A stretch of 64,000 bases of DNA from Candidatus Electrothrix communis (GTDB taxonomy: Bacteria > Desulfobacterota > Desulfobulbia > Desulfobulbales > Desulfobulbaceae): NCBI GenBank assembly GCA_030644725.1, contig CP130629.1, positions 1,357,572 to 1,421,571 of the forward strand, in the 5' to 3' direction. Position 1 is the first letter of the stretch. The number at the start of each line of letters is the position of its first letter. Under the pieces are notes generated by a model that was given only the letters and a program-made list of their open reading frames with translations, did no database searches and was not told the DNA's origin. Shown here piece by piece: positions 26,079 through 35,787 of this stretch. A program made the translations under genes and the position numbers.

Positions 26079-27583
26079 TTCTTCTTTTTCTTCTTCTTCG
26101 GCTCAGCAACCACCTCAGCCTTCAGCTGCGGAAAGAGAATCACGTCGCGGATGGACGGTGAATCCGTAAGCAGCATCACCAGCCGATCAATACCAATCCC
26201 CTCCCCTGCTGCCGCAGGCATCCCGTATTCCAAGGCCCGGACATAATCCGCATCCAGCTCAGGATGAATCTCGTCATCGTCGCCGCGCTCGTCAATCTGC
26301 TTGGCAAAGCGCTCATGCTGATCAACCGGATCATTCAACTCGGAAAAGGCATTTGCCAACTCCCGCCCGGTGATAAAGAGCTCAAAGCGGTCAGTCACGC
26401 TGGGGTCTTCCTCATTGCGCCGGGCCAGCGGGGAAACCTCAGCTGGATAAGCGGTGATAAAGGTAGGATCAATCAGCTTTTCTTCCACCAGCAACTCGAA
26501 CAACTCGGTTTTGGCCTTGCCCGGACCAGCATCAGGCTGAAGCTTGATGCCCTTTTTCTTGGCCAGACCAATGACGGTGTCATCCTTGAGCAGCTCCGCA
26601 TCAAGACCGCCCACTTCAATCAGGGCCTCGTCCATTGTGTAGCGACGCCAGGGCGGAGCCAGATTCACCGGAATACCCTGGTAGACAATCTCCGCAGAAC
26701 CGCAGACCTGCGTCGCAATGAAGGAAACCATCTCCTCGGTCAAATCCATCAGATCTTCATAAGTGGCATAGGCCTGATAAAACTCCAGCATAGTGAATTC
26801 CGGATTATGGCGGGTGGAGAGCCCCTCGTTGCGGAAATTCCGGTTGATCTCGAATACCCGCTCAAAACCGCCCACCAGCAAACGCTTGAGATAGAGTTCC
26901 GGAGCAATGCGCAGGAAGAGATCCATATCCAATGCATTATGATGGGTCTTAAAGGGCTTGGCTGTGGCCCCGCCCGGCACCGGCTGCATCATCGGGGTTT
27001 CCACCTCCATAAAGCCGCGCTCGGTGAGGAAATCTCGAATCAGACGGATAATCTCCCCCCGCTTACGGAAGGTGTCCCGGACCTCTGGATTAACGATCAG
27101 ATCCACATAACGCTGGCGATAGCGGGTCTCCACGTCCGTCAGCCCGTGAAATTTCTCCGGCAGAGGGCGCAGGGACTTGGTGATCATGTACAAGCGGGAT
27201 GCATCCAGAGAGGGCTCACCGGTCTTGGTTTTGAACAGCTTGCCTTCCACCCCGACGATATCACCCACATCCCATTTCTTAAAGAACTGAAAATCCTCGC
27301 CCAGCTCATCCCGGCGAGCGTAGACCTGCATCCGGCCGGTCTCGTCCTGGACATGAAAAAAGGCGGCCTTGCCGAATTTGCGCAGAGACATGACGCGACC
27401 TGCAATCCGGTACACTGCATCATCCGGGGCATGGGTCTCCGGCTCCAGGCTATCTGCTAACGGCAGGATTTCTTTGACCGGCTGGGGATTCTGAAAGTCA
27501 TTACTGAACAGATTAACCCCGGCGTCGGCCAGGGTTTGCGCTTTTTCACGTCGCTGCTTGAGGAGCTGATTCTGATTATCCAT
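26075..27583 (-). CDS. lysS: Lysyl-tRNA synthetase, class II
   Basis: Read from the ATG at 27583 the enzyme has 502 residues, the normal bacterial LysS length. It has the N-terminal OB anticodon-binding domain (AGRVMSLRKFGKAAFFHVQD, about 50-70), class II motif 1 (FMEVETPMMQPVPGG), motif 2 (FRNEGLSTRHNPEFTMLEFY) and motif 3 (GIGIDRLVMLL). The extreme C-terminus is a run of seven lysines. ablB overlaps its start by eight bases, so LysS is co-translated with beta-lysine biosynthesis genes. It charges tRNA-Lys in the cytoplasm; the context links lysine use for protein and for osmolyte. Confidence 0.97.
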   Translation of the reverse strand: MDNQNQLLKQRREKAQTLADAGVNLFSNDFQNPQPVKEILPLADSLEPETHAPDDAVYRIAGRVMSLRKFGKAAFFHVQDETGRMQVYARRDELGEDFQFFKKWDVGDIVGVEGKLFKTKTGEPSLDASRLYMITKSLRPLPEKFHGLTDVETRYRQRYVDLIVNPEVRDTFRKRGEIIRLIRDFLTERGFMEVETPMMQPVPGGATAKPFKTHHNALDMDLFLRIAPELYLKRLLVGGFERVFEINRNFRNEGLSTRHNPEFTMLEFYQAYATYEDLMDLTEEMVSFIATQVCGSAEIVYQGIPVNLAPPWRRYTMDEALIEVGGLDAELLKDDTVIGLAKKKGIKLQPDAGPGKAKTELFELLVEEKLIDPTFITAYPAEVSPLARRNEEDPSVTDRFELFITGRELANAFSELNDPVDQHERFAKQIDERGDDDEIHPELDADYVRALEYGMPAAAGEGIGIDRLVMLLTDSPSIRDVILFPQLKAEVVAEPKKKKKKK

Positions 27584-28466
27584 TGAATGCACTGACTGAT
27601 TGGTTATTGGTTGTTTCCGACGGCTGAACAAGCGGCTTATACCACACATTCATGCTCTCAATACTGCCGGAGATATTGGTGTTATTTTTCAAACGCCCGG
27701 CAAATCTGTACCCGGCCCGAGCAAAGGTGATATTCATGGCCGGGGACGCAGCACGGGCAATGGTATAAGCAGTACTGATGCCCTGCTCCTGCATCGCCTT
27801 TTCCATCTTCTCAAGAAGATGCAGGGAGAGATTATTGCCTGCCTGCTCAGGCAGGGTGGCAAAATCCGTCATCTCCGCATTGGCGGCCTCCCTGTCCATC
27901 TCAGCTGAGGCCAAGGCCGCAAGCTCCCCCTCAATTTCCGCGCCGAAATAGGCCACATGGGTCCGCATTGTCTCCAGCAGATACTCAGCCTCATGGATGG
28001 GAAAGGGATAGGAGGCAAAGGTCTGACCATAGATTGCCGCCATTTCCGGGACATCATCCCGGAGACATTGACGCAGCCGAAACCGGGCATCAGGGGCTGG
28101 CATCACTGTTTCCTGCTTGTCTTCAGCAATATGCAGGATATTTTCCAGTCGCGCAACATCATCTTCCTGCTTGCGGGCATTATTCAAATAATACCCCAGA
28201 AAGAGGGCGTCTGTTCGACCGGAAAAGAAGCCCGGAATCTCAGCCTCTTTGACAAAACCAGCTTGCATGAAATCAGCAGACGCATCTTTTGGTACCTTGG
28301 CAAAAATCTTGGAATATCCCTTTGTTTTAGCCAGGCTGATCAGTTGCTGCGGAAAATCCGCCGAGGTTTGATCAGCGAGCCGCATAAGATAAATACGGTC
28401 ATTATACGGCCCGTGCTGAATTGTACTACACTGAAACTCCTCAACCTTATCCTTCTTCGACAGCAT
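27576..28466 (-). CDS. ablB: Putative beta-lysine N-acetyltransferase AblB
   Basis: The start at 28466 follows GGGAGGATC, giving 296 residues; longer in-frame extension is spurious because it overlaps ablA. The protein has a leading region ([20 protein letters not shown]) and a GNAT acetyltransferase fold (about 150-280) with [14 protein letters not shown] and [20 protein letters not shown], ending in NVWYKPL. AblB acetylates the epsilon amino group of beta-lysine to give N-epsilon-acetyl-beta-lysine, a compatible solute of marine anaerobes and methanogens. It overlaps ablA at its start and lysS at its end, so the three form one operon. Confidence 0.9.
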   Translation of the reverse strand: MLSKKDKVEEFQCSTIQHGPYNDRIYLMRLADQTSADFPQQLISLAKTKGYSKIFAKVPKDASADFMQAGFVKEAEIPGFFSGRTDALFLGYYLNNARKQEDDVARLENILHIAEDKQETVMPAPDARFRLRQCLRDDVPEMAAIYGQTFASYPFPIHEAEYLLETMRTHVAYFGAEIEGELAALASAEMDREAANAEMTDFATLPEQAGNNLSLHLLEKMEKAMQEQGISTAYTIARAASPAMNITFARAGYRFAGRLKNNTNISGSIESMNVWYKPLVQPSETTNNQSVSAFNG

Positions 28467-29772
28467 GATCCTCCCTCTTCTCCATCCGCTCGTTACCTCT
28501 AGGCACCAGGGAGACGGCATCATCATAATCCGCCAACAATTTTTTAATGCCCACAGCACGATACTCGGCAGCCTCGTCCAAGGAAAGCTGAAGATCACAT
28601 TTATCGCATTTCCGGTCACAGAAAACAGGCTCGTAGGAATCCGGCTCCTTATAGGTAGTGATAACACCCTCGTAATTACGCAACACCACTTTATTGGTGG
28701 ACCAGGAAATGAGGTAATTCGGCATAACAGGAATCTTGCCGCCGCCATTGGGCGCGTCAATAACATAGGTGGGCACGCTGAAGCCGCTGGTATGGCCGAT
28801 CAGACTCTCGATGATCTCAATGCCCTTGCCCACCGGGGTTCGAAAATGAGTCAATCCTTCAGAAAGATCGCATTGATAGAGATAATAAGGGCGAACCCGA
28901 TTAGCTACCAGCTTATGAACCAAGGTCCGCATGATTCTGGGACAATCGTTCACCCCGGACAGGAGCACGGACTGATTGCCCAGCGGGATACCTGCATCAG
29001 CCAGTTTTGCCAAGGACGCGCGGGCAGATTCAGTCAGCTCTCTGGGATGATTGAAATGGGTGTTGATCCACACCGGATGATGTTTTTTCAGCATACTGAC
29101 CAGCTCATCCGTAATCCGATAAGGCAGGACCACCGGGGTCCGAGTGCCGATCCGAACCACTTCCACATGCTCAATTTTGTCTAATTCTGTGAGGATATAA
29201 TCCAGATATTCGTCCGGCAGCAGGAAGGGATCACCGCCGCTGAGGAGAACATCGCGAATCATGGGGGTGTTACGAATATATTCAAGCCCCTGCTCGATAG
29301 CCTTTTTGGAGGGGATATTGTCCTGATCCCCGACTTTCCGTTTTCTGGTGCAATGGCGACAGTACATAGCACAGACATTGCTGACCAGAAAGAGCACCCG
29401 ATCAGGGTAACGATGGGTGATGCCCGGCACTGGACTGTCTTCATCCTCGTGCAAAGGATCAGCCATATCTTCATCGGAAAGATCCAGTTCCCGGATGGAC
29501 GGAACCGCCTGCCTAAACACAGGGTCATTCTCGAAATCCTCAGTGTCAATCAGAGAAAGATAATATGGGGTAATGGACAGAGGAAATTTTTCGATTGTTT
29601 GTTGAATATGTTTTCTCTTTTCTTCTCCAAAATCAAGGTCCAGAAAATCCTCCAGCTGACGTAACGAACGGATACGATTCTTCACCTGCCATTTCCAGTC
29701 CTTCCAAAGGGTCTTGGAAACATCTTCGTCTATTCGCTCTGCAATTTCCTGCTGGTTTTCTGTGTAAATCAT
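28447..29772 (-). CDS. ablA: Lysine 2,3-aminomutase
   Basis: 441 residues. The radical SAM cluster motif CxxxCxxC is in [16 protein letters not shown] (about 134-149), and [20 protein letters not shown] and [17 protein letters not shown] are family signatures. A C-terminal Cys cluster ([12 protein letters not shown]) is also typical. The PLP- and SAM-dependent enzyme converts L-alpha-lysine to L-beta-lysine. Partnered with AblB it makes the osmolyte N-epsilon-acetyl-beta-lysine, consistent with a saline habitat. The leader region 29773-29999 contains a dispersed palindromic repeat. Confidence 0.95.
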   Translation of the reverse strand: MIYTENQQEIAERIDEDVSKTLWKDWKWQVKNRIRSLRQLEDFLDLDFGEEKRKHIQQTIEKFPLSITPYYLSLIDTEDFENDPVFRQAVPSIRELDLSDEDMADPLHEDEDSPVPGITHRYPDRVLFLVSNVCAMYCRHCTRKRKVGDQDNIPSKKAIEQGLEYIRNTPMIRDVLLSGGDPFLLPDEYLDYILTELDKIEHVEVVRIGTRTPVVLPYRITDELVSMLKKHHPVWINTHFNHPRELTESARASLAKLADAGIPLGNQSVLLSGVNDCPRIMRTLVHKLVANRVRPYYLYQCDLSEGLTHFRTPVGKGIEIIESLIGHTSGFSVPTYVIDAPNGGGKIPVMPNYLISWSTNKVVLRNYEGVITTYKEPDSYEPVFCDRKCDKCDLQLSLDEAAEYRAVGIKKLLADYDDAVSLVPRGNERMEKREDHAVEEG

Positions 29773-29903
29773 TGTACTCCTTATAATTAGTAACGGACAA
29801 GCGAACAGCCACCGGGTACTCTTCCGGCTCGCTGCTCGCCGCTTCTTAAAAACTCCGATCCCGGCCCACTAGGTCGGGACAATGAAACATGAAAGTTAAC
29901 CGT

Positions 29904-29975
29904 GTAGGGGCAGGTCCCTGTGCCTGCCCTGTACCTACCTGGTATGCAAGGGCAAACATAGGGGGTTACCCCTAC
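29904..29975. repeat. Dispersed palindromic repeat family 1, copy B
   Basis: Runs from GTAGGGGCAGGTCCCTGTGC to GGGTTACCCCTAC with the same inner GGGCAAACA motif as the other copies. It sits between the core-MetE gene and ablA. Short open frames over it are repeat-derived. Confidence 0.85.
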
Positions 29976-29999
29976 GATACACGGCATAACCCTTTACTG

Positions 30000-31106
30000 T
30001 TACGCGAGATATTTTGCCCGCAGATTTGCAGACACATCCTTGGTGAGCTGCAACACCTTTTCCGCATGCTCCAAGCTCAGCGAACCAGTACCGCAACTGG
30101 GGGTGATCAGGGTCTGCCGAAGCAGATCCGCCTGATCACGATGAGGACGAATAAGTTTTTTCACCTGATGCTCCCAGAGCTTGGTCAGGGACTCAGCGCT
30201 TTCTTTTTCGATATCAGCGGTCTTACCGGTGGGAACACCGCCCCAAGCGAGGATGCCGCCCCGGTCCAAATAGCTGTCTACCTGCTCGGTCAAAGCGGCC
30301 AACTTATCAAAAAAGCTATAAGCATCAAAGCTGAGAATGTCAATTTTCGACCCTAAAAGAATCTCCCATTCCGTATTAGCGCAAACATGGATTCCAGCCA
30401 GCCCACCAGCCTGATGGATCGCCTCGGCCACCTCGTTGAGCATCTCCTTAATTCCCGCATTACTCACCGAGATAAAAGCAGAAGAGCCTAAGCCTGCCAA
30501 GGCGGGTTCGTCGATAAACATGATCGCCGGTACCTTATTACAACAGGCCAAAAAACGGGTCTGCCAGGCCGCTTTCATGGCAATGCCCTTAACGACCATC
30601 TCCCGGATGGTGTCATCGTAATACCCAGCCCGTCCCTGGGCATCTTTGATACCGGTAAGCATGGTGAAAGGACCAGTGACCTGCCCTTTAAGGGCTGCAA
30701 GGCTATCATTATGCTGCCCGCCCTGCAACGCCTCAGCAAAACTGAACAGTCCCTCGGCCCGCTCCCGACTGACCCTGAATCTGGCTCCTGCCGGTGCTTC
30801 CGGGTTTTCCTGCGCAGCCATGTAGTCCTCGTAAAAGGCAAGCATTTGCTCTTCAAAATCCGCTCCGCCAGTGTCGTAGAGGATGCGCCCTTCTGGGTCG
30901 CTCAGATTCTCTTCCCGGATACAGGGAATACCCTCAGCGAACTGGGGCATCATACCCTCATAGGGATCACCCGGCAGCTGCGGCCAGAGCGGGATTTCCG
31001 GGGTGGCGGTGAAGATTCGATCAAGGGCCTCCTTGTGGTCACTCAGGGGCAGAGAGCCTATGAGGACAGGGAGGCCAGCTGGGTTAAAATTGGTTGATAG
31101 TGTCAT
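30000..31106 (-). CDS. Core-MetE-like methionine synthase/methyltransferase protein
   Basis: 368 residues with a (beta/alpha)8 barrel of the MetE C-terminal/UROD type. LKGQVTGPFTMLTGI (about 138-152), FIDEPAL, HVCANTEW and LITPSCGTGS (about 333-342) match; the His-x-Cys and the C-terminal Cys are the zinc ligands that activate the thiol substrate. The N-terminal MetE half is absent, as in core-MetE proteins that take methyl groups from methylcobamide proteins instead of methyltetrahydrofolate. The exact methyl donor and acceptor here are unknown. It is a lone gene with a weak ribosome site. Confidence 0.75.
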   Translation of the reverse strand: MTLSTNFNPAGLPVLIGSLPLSDHKEALDRIFTATPEIPLWPQLPGDPYEGMMPQFAEGIPCIREENLSDPEGRILYDTGGADFEEQMLAFYEDYMAAQENPEAPAGARFRVSRERAEGLFSFAEALQGGQHNDSLAALKGQVTGPFTMLTGIKDAQGRAGYYDDTIREMVVKGIAMKAAWQTRFLACCNKVPAIMFIDEPALAGLGSSAFISVSNAGIKEMLNEVAEAIHQAGGLAGIHVCANTEWEILLGSKIDILSFDAYSFFDKLAALTEQVDSYLDRGGILAWGGVPTGKTADIEKESAESLTKLWEHQVKKLIRPHRDQADLLRQTLITPSCGTGSLSLEHAEKVLQLTKDVSANLRAKYLA

Positions 31107-31645
31107 TATTTAGTATAACCTCAAAATTATATTTAAGATGTTATCGAATATGCTTTTCGAGTCGACAGAATATTTTTTCTGTATATAACCCGACGTTTTT
31201 TAGCTGACCGAGTATTAATATTTGGCTCATGTTGTGTTTCAGGGTCTTATTGTAGCATCAGAAGACAAATCGAACTCAAATGTTTGAAATTACAAAAAAT
31301 ACTCTTAAGGGCGCACGTGGTTCATGCAGTGCTACGTATTTCGTAAAATCAAATAGTTATCACATTAGGGGTGAAAAAGACCCCAGAATCCAACATGAGC
31401 CAATATCATAAAACAAGGTATGATCGAGAAGCTTAGGGACTACCTGAAAAATAAAATACCCTTAGTGGCAGGCCCCTTTGCCTGCCCGTTTATATACCGC
31501 ATAGCATAAAGGGTAACTTATTTCTTATGAGTTCCCTTATAATATGCATGATGGCTTTCTCTCGCTGAGATATGGAGCAGGCTGATCATTCTTTGAATAA
31601 ACAAGAGCACTGTCAGAAAAAAACAGGTAGGCGCTATATTGGTCG
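31107..31645. other. Non-coding stretch with a partial family 1 repeat
   Basis: No supported gene. Bases 31462-31489 (TTAGTGGCAGGCCCCTTTGC onward) are the left half of dispersed repeat family 1 without its right half. The rest is A+T-rich with no clear structure. Confidence 0.6.
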
Positions 31646-32074
31646 TTAACCTCTCGAACGATTGGCCGTTTTTCTCTTCCTCTGAAGACAGGCCTGCACC
31701 AACCCGACAATCAGCAAGGTCAAATTAACCCCAAAGGCAAAACCGGTAAGCGTGGTTTTGGTCAAAATTCGCGCTTTCACTGAGGGCCAGTTATTCACCC
31801 GAACGGTGACGTCCTTCGAAGCAACAGGGTACGGTACCAATTCCCCATCGGCAGCAAAAAACGTTTTCTCGTCCAGATGATCTTGCAAGGGCTTCTCTCC
31901 AATAAAGACCTGAAAATCATCTCCGGTCTTTTCAAGAGGCAGTGGCATGTCCTTATGCGTCCAGTAAATCCCCTGCTCCCCGTAAAATACCTGCATGAGA
32001 TCAGCAGCCAGACTGCTTCCTATGGTTAAAACGCCGATCATGCCGATAAGTAGTAATGGATTGATGGATCTCAT
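31646..32074 (-). CDS. Small envelope protein with signal sequence and C-terminal membrane helix
   Basis: 142 residues, family not recognised. An N-terminal hydrophobic segment (LLLIGMIGVLTIGSSLA, about 7-23) looks like a cleavable signal, followed by about 75 polar residues and a second membrane helix (TGFAFGVNLTLLIVGLVQAC, about 110-129) with a short basic tail. The predicted topology is a periplasmic domain anchored by the C-terminal helix with the Arg/Lys tail in the cytoplasm. Stands alone with long gaps on both sides. Confidence 0.65.
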   Translation of the reverse strand: MRSINPLLLIGMIGVLTIGSSLAADLMQVFYGEQGIYWTHKDMPLPLEKTGDDFQVFIGEKPLQDHLDEKTFFAADGELVPYPVASKDVTVRVNNWPSVKARILTKTTLTGFAFGVNLTLLIVGLVQACLQRKRKTANRSRG

Positions 32075-32241
32075 AATTGTCTCTTTGCACCCTTGCTGTA
32101 CAGTACCGTTTTTAGATAATCTTCTGTAAGAATGAATTCCGGTTCTGTCTGATTGACTTTGCGCATAAGAGGCAAGACCTTCGTTCGAATCCCCATCCCT
32201 CTGTAATCCAAGTACTTATAATAACGGAGGACTTCACTCCT

Positions 32242-32571
32242 TCAGGAATGAAGCTTTCTTAATTTCTTCACCCGTCGTTTCTGATACTTGGCAATTTCTT
32301 TGGCCAGACAATGCCCTGGATGAATACGAAGATGTGTCACAGAGGTAATAAGGGCTTCCTCTGATCCTTCCGGCAATGCGAGCCCGCAGCAAATCCCTCC
32401 TTCATCGCCGAGATAATGCACCTCGTCAATCTGGAGAGAGTGGCCCTTAGGGAGCAATATCTTATTTTTCTGTATGAGTCTTTGCAATTCCCTTGTCGGA
32501 AGAACAGGAATGGGGAAATTCTCCTCCATTGCTTTCATAAGAACTGCGGTTTCCCTCTCGTTGTCAATCAT
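32242..32571 (-). CDS. Small hypothetical cytoplasmic protein
   Basis: 109 residues, no family recognised. It is acidic at the start and strongly basic at the end (KYQKRRVKKLRKLHS), without signal or membrane segment. The core HYLGDEGGICCGLALPEGSE carries a Cys pair, and HLRIHPGHCLAKEIAKYQKR could be a helix. The basic tail could contact nucleic acid, but that is only a composition argument. It is 39 bases downstream of the deaminase gene on the same strand, so they may share a transcript. Confidence 0.6.
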   Translation of the reverse strand: MIDNERETAVLMKAMEENFPIPVLPTRELQRLIQKNKILLPKGHSLQIDEVHYLGDEGGICCGLALPEGSEEALITSVTHLRIHPGHCLAKEIAKYQKRRVKKLRKLHS

Positions 32572-32610
32572 ATCACCCCCCTGAAAAAAAGGATTATTCT
32601 CGCCCTGAAC

Positions 32611-33222
32611 TCAACCAAGCCGCGCATTATAGACAAAGCCACCGCTGGTGGAGAACTCTTTAAAAACCTCAATGGCCTCGTCACGCAGAATGTTTTCCTG
32701 AAGTTCTATACCTCGTTGCACCAGTTCAGAACGCCAATCAGGATGAATCGGGCCTTCATCAAATCCGGTAATTATCTCCAGATCAGGACCTGGGCCAGCA
32801 AGCATCAGCGAACGAATACCGGACCAAAGCACTGCACCGAAACACATACTGCAAGGTCGCCAATTCACAACAAGCTGATGAGCCGGAAGCCCGGTTGCAC
32901 CAAGATCATACACCCCCAACAGCTTCTGGGCCAAAGAGAGCGCTGTGATTTCCGCATGGGCTGAGGAGCAGCTACAGGGCAAGACCCGATTCACCCCAAT
33001 CACCACCAGTCTGCCAGAATCCCGCTCAAAGACCCCGGCAGCAAAGGGACCACCTGTCTTTCTTTGGAAATTCATCCGAGAAAATTCGATTACCGCCTGC
33101 ATCCGTTCTTCATGGGTAGACAAATATTCCGGAAGGTCGTTCAAGGCGGCAATAGCCCAAGCAGGCAGGCTAACGTCAAAACAGGTGTTTTGCTCATCAA
33201 AGCGTTGTTTTTTCTCCATCAT
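32611..33222 (-). CDS. Cytidine/deoxycytidylate deaminase-like nucleoside deaminase
   Basis: 203 residues of the zinc-dependent deaminase family. The zinc site is HAE (SSAHAEITALSL, about 88-99; His ligand and Glu proton shuttle) plus PCSMCFGAVLWSG (about 123-135; two Cys ligands). The overall form resembles guanine or tRNA-adenosine type deaminases, with an extended N-terminus of about 40 residues. It probably deaminates a free base or nucleoside. The ATG overlaps the stop of the L,D-transpeptidase-like gene (ATGA), implying coupling. Confidence 0.85.
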   Translation of the reverse strand: MMEKKQRFDEQNTCFDVSLPAWAIAALNDLPEYLSTHEERMQAVIEFSRMNFQRKTGGPFAAGVFERDSGRLVVIGVNRVLPCSCSSAHAEITALSLAQKLLGVYDLGATGLPAHQLVVNWRPCSMCFGAVLWSGIRSLMLAGPGPDLEIITGFDEGPIHPDWRSELVQRGIELQENILRDEAIEVFKEFSTSGGFVYNARLG

Positions 33223-34420
33223 TTTCTCGCCTCTATGCCATTGGTCATATCATCAGCCTTATCACGATCTTTAATAATCACAAAGGCCCGGCCTAATTTC
33301 GGAGAAACAGACCATCTCTTGTCTGAATTCCCCGAGGGATTAGCAACATCCTCCTGACGAAAAACCCCTGCCTCAATAAGGACCCGAAGCAGCTGTTCCT
33401 GCTGATCTCCCGTATTGATACAACCGTGGGTCGGATGAAATAACGAGCTGCCCAATCCAGGTTGCAGGCTCGGGTTCTGTTGCGCTTCAAAATCACCGGG
33501 CGCGATACGCAACGCAATACGCCCCAAGCTGTAGGCCAAGGGCCATTCATTGACCCAATAATCATCCAATGCCTCAGCCGGGATGATGCGCGAAAGAAGG
33601 AAAGAATTGAGAGGATACGGCTGTGCGTTTATCGGCGGCAAAGCCGCATCAAGATCAATTCGGGCCGTGCGAAACCAGGGAGAATCGCCTCCCCCGGTCA
33701 CGGCTCCCCAGATCGTGTAGATTCCTTGGGGTGTATCATGGTTGATCCGAATTCTCCGAGTACCGCTGTTTACTTTACCATTTCGGATGGAACGGGCCAG
33801 GACCGGCAGATGAAATTGTTTGCCTGTTTTCTTATCAAACAACCATGTACCCTTCTGTTTCACTGTGAGGTCGCAGGGGCTGTTCCGATCTGACGGACAA
33901 AGGATATACATGAGGACAAGATCAGGATCAGTCTTGGCATTGACAATCGCCTCTGTTCCGGTTTCCCTTGCTTTGTCCACTAGGTGCAAACGTCGAAGGA
34001 CCTTCTCGGCAATTAACCCGTAATGCTTGGATTTGTTCTCCCTCACAAGAAAGACCGCAGGGAAAAACTTTATCTGTTCCTCGGGTTCCGAGGCAGCAAC
34101 AGCCTGGAGCTGCATACCTTCCTGAAGATTCACCAGCACACAATCTCCCGAAGCTATCCGGGTTGTATGAAAAAGAGCATCTCCTTCCCGTGTGCTAAAA
34201 AATATCTTTCCTTGCTGAGGGTTTTATTCCGTTGAAGGGCTGCTTGTTGAGAGCCGATATTGGAGGCAAGAAAAAGTTGGCGCGGCTGGGACGAGGAGCT
34301 TTGCGGGGCACAGAATTTCCTGATATCCGCGTCTGCTGCAATGCTCGCCTGAGCTGAGACCGCCAACAGGCAAAGGACAGAGGTAACCATCACGACCTTA
34401 TACAAATAAGCTCTCAACAT
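33219..34420 (-). pseudogene. L,D-transpeptidase-like secreted protein split by a frameshift
   Basis: Two frames are needed. 34420-34154 encodes a signal peptide (VVMVTSVLCLLAVSAQASIA) and reads LSKERYF before running off to a stop. The other frame continues STREGDALFHTTRIASGDCV and then VLVNLQEGMQLQAV to the stop at 33219. The switch falls at an A6 run (34197-34202; T6 on the coding strand); one more base would restore a single protein of about 400 residues. The C-terminal region has DTPQGIYTIWGAV and FHPTHGCINTGDQQE, reminiscent of the YkuD HGC catalytic motif. Whether this is a real mutation, a phase-variable tract or a sequencing error cannot be told. Confidence 0.65.
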
Positions 34421-34499
34421 TTTCTCCAGACTTCTTGCCTGCTGTCAATCCGGCCTGCTCCTGCGGCAAAAGACAGGCCGGATACGCTGTCCTCTTTAC

Positions 34500-35699
34500 T
34501 TAGAGAGCAGCCGCCTTGGCCAGGGCCGCCAGCATGGTCTCTCGCTGGGTATCGCTCAGATTAACCGGAACCTGATACACCAAGGTACGGCTCATCAGCT
34601 CAACCGAAGCAGGCAGGGCCTCAGGATCATAGATAACACGACGTTTACAATGAGAGTCAAAGGGCCAGCCGTTTTTGCAGAGGGTTTTACCGCCGAGCAA
34701 ATGTTCCCAGGAAGGATAAAAATGCCAGCTGTTTTCCCCGAAATTGATGGCCCCAGCCTTATTATCTCGCAGCACCTGATTGACCTTGGCTGCCTGCTCC
34801 TTATCCGGCAACATAAAGGCCAGAAAGGTCGCTGAATCGCCCTGTTCATCCAGAATCACTCGAAAACTAACCCCGGCAATCTTTGAGGCCGCCTCTTTGA
34901 GGATGGCCTTGTTCTTCTGCTGGGAAGCGACAATACTGTCCAGCTTGGCCAGCTGCGCCAGACCGATAGCCCCTTGCAGCTCCATCATCCGATAGTTGAA
35001 GCCGATAAACCTTCGGCCTTCACCGCCGCGCCCTCCCGGATTGACCGCATGGTCATGGCCATGATCTTGGTACTCGGAACAATTACGCCAAAGCTCCTCA
35101 TCGTTACAGATCACCATCCCACCTTCGCCGGTGGTTATGGTCTTGACTGAATCAAAGGAAAAGGTGCCGAAATGACCGAAGGTACCGAGATGCTGGCCGT
35201 TGAGCCGGGCACCCGGTGCCTGGGCCGTATCTTCCAAAACAGGGACACCGTATTTATCAGCAATGGCCTTAATCTCTACGATCCTGGCCGGAGCACCCAA
35301 CATATGCACGGGGATAATAGCTCGTGTTTTTGAGGTGATCTTTTTTTCCAAATCTGTCGGGTCCATATTCAGGGTCTGATCCACCTCGGTAAAGACAGGC
35401 ACAGCACCGACATCAAGAATAGCTTCCCAGGTGGCGACAAAGGTGAACCCCTGGGTAATGACTTCGTCACCGATACCGACGCCGAGGGCAATCAAAGCCA
35501 CTTTCAGCGCTGCGGTTCCCGAGGTTACGGCCTGGGCATGGGCAGCCCCAGTGTATTTGGCAAAGGCCTGCTCAAACTCACGGACCTTGTACACGCCCTT
35601 GCGCTGCTCAACGAATTCATAACGAAACAGGACACCGGTGTCAAAGACTTCCAAGGCCTGTTGTTTTTCCTCTTCTCCGAATACTTCAAAACCCGGCAT
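34500..35699 (-). CDS. DegT/DnrJ/EryC1/StrS family PLP-dependent aminotransferase
   Basis: 399 residues, ATG with GAGG upstream. AVTSGTAALKVALIALGVG (about 57-75), EDTAQAPGA (about 155-163) and the PLP-lysine segment SFDSVKTITTGEGGM (Lys about 186) are family signatures. These enzymes usually aminate keto-sugars bound to nucleotides for surface glycans or antibiotics. The insertion YQDHGHDHAVNPGGRGGEGR is rich in Gly and His. The gene lies between the pan genes and the L,D-transpeptidase-like gene; no glycan cluster is adjacent, so the substrate is open. Confidence 0.9.
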   Translation of the reverse strand: MPGFEVFGEEEKQQALEVFDTGVLFRYEFVEQRKGVYKVREFEQAFAKYTGAAHAQAVTSGTAALKVALIALGVGIGDEVITQGFTFVATWEAILDVGAVPVFTEVDQTLNMDPTDLEKKITSKTRAIIPVHMLGAPARIVEIKAIADKYGVPVLEDTAQAPGARLNGQHLGTFGHFGTFSFDSVKTITTGEGGMVICNDEELWRNCSEYQDHGHDHAVNPGGRGGEGRRFIGFNYRMMELQGAIGLAQLAKLDSIVASQQKNKAILKEAASKIAGVSFRVILDEQGDSATFLAFMLPDKEQAAKVNQVLRDNKAGAINFGENSWHFYPSWEHLLGGKTLCKNGWPFDSHCKRRVIYDPEALPASVELMSRTLVYQVPVNLSDTQRETMLAALAKAAAL

Positions 35700-35787
35700 G
35701 GTTTTTCCTCATTTTATTTGGTTATTGTTCCTTAATCAGGCTGTTCTATTTTCAGCAGACAGTGAGGCGCACGCCCTTCCCTCTCCT

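Noticed and set aside
29787-29987. 66-codon reverse frame
   Set aside because: Made mostly of dispersed repeat family 1.
32160-32210. tRNA-like GTTCGAATCCCC segment
   Set aside because: Surrounding bases do not form the T, anticodon or acceptor stems.
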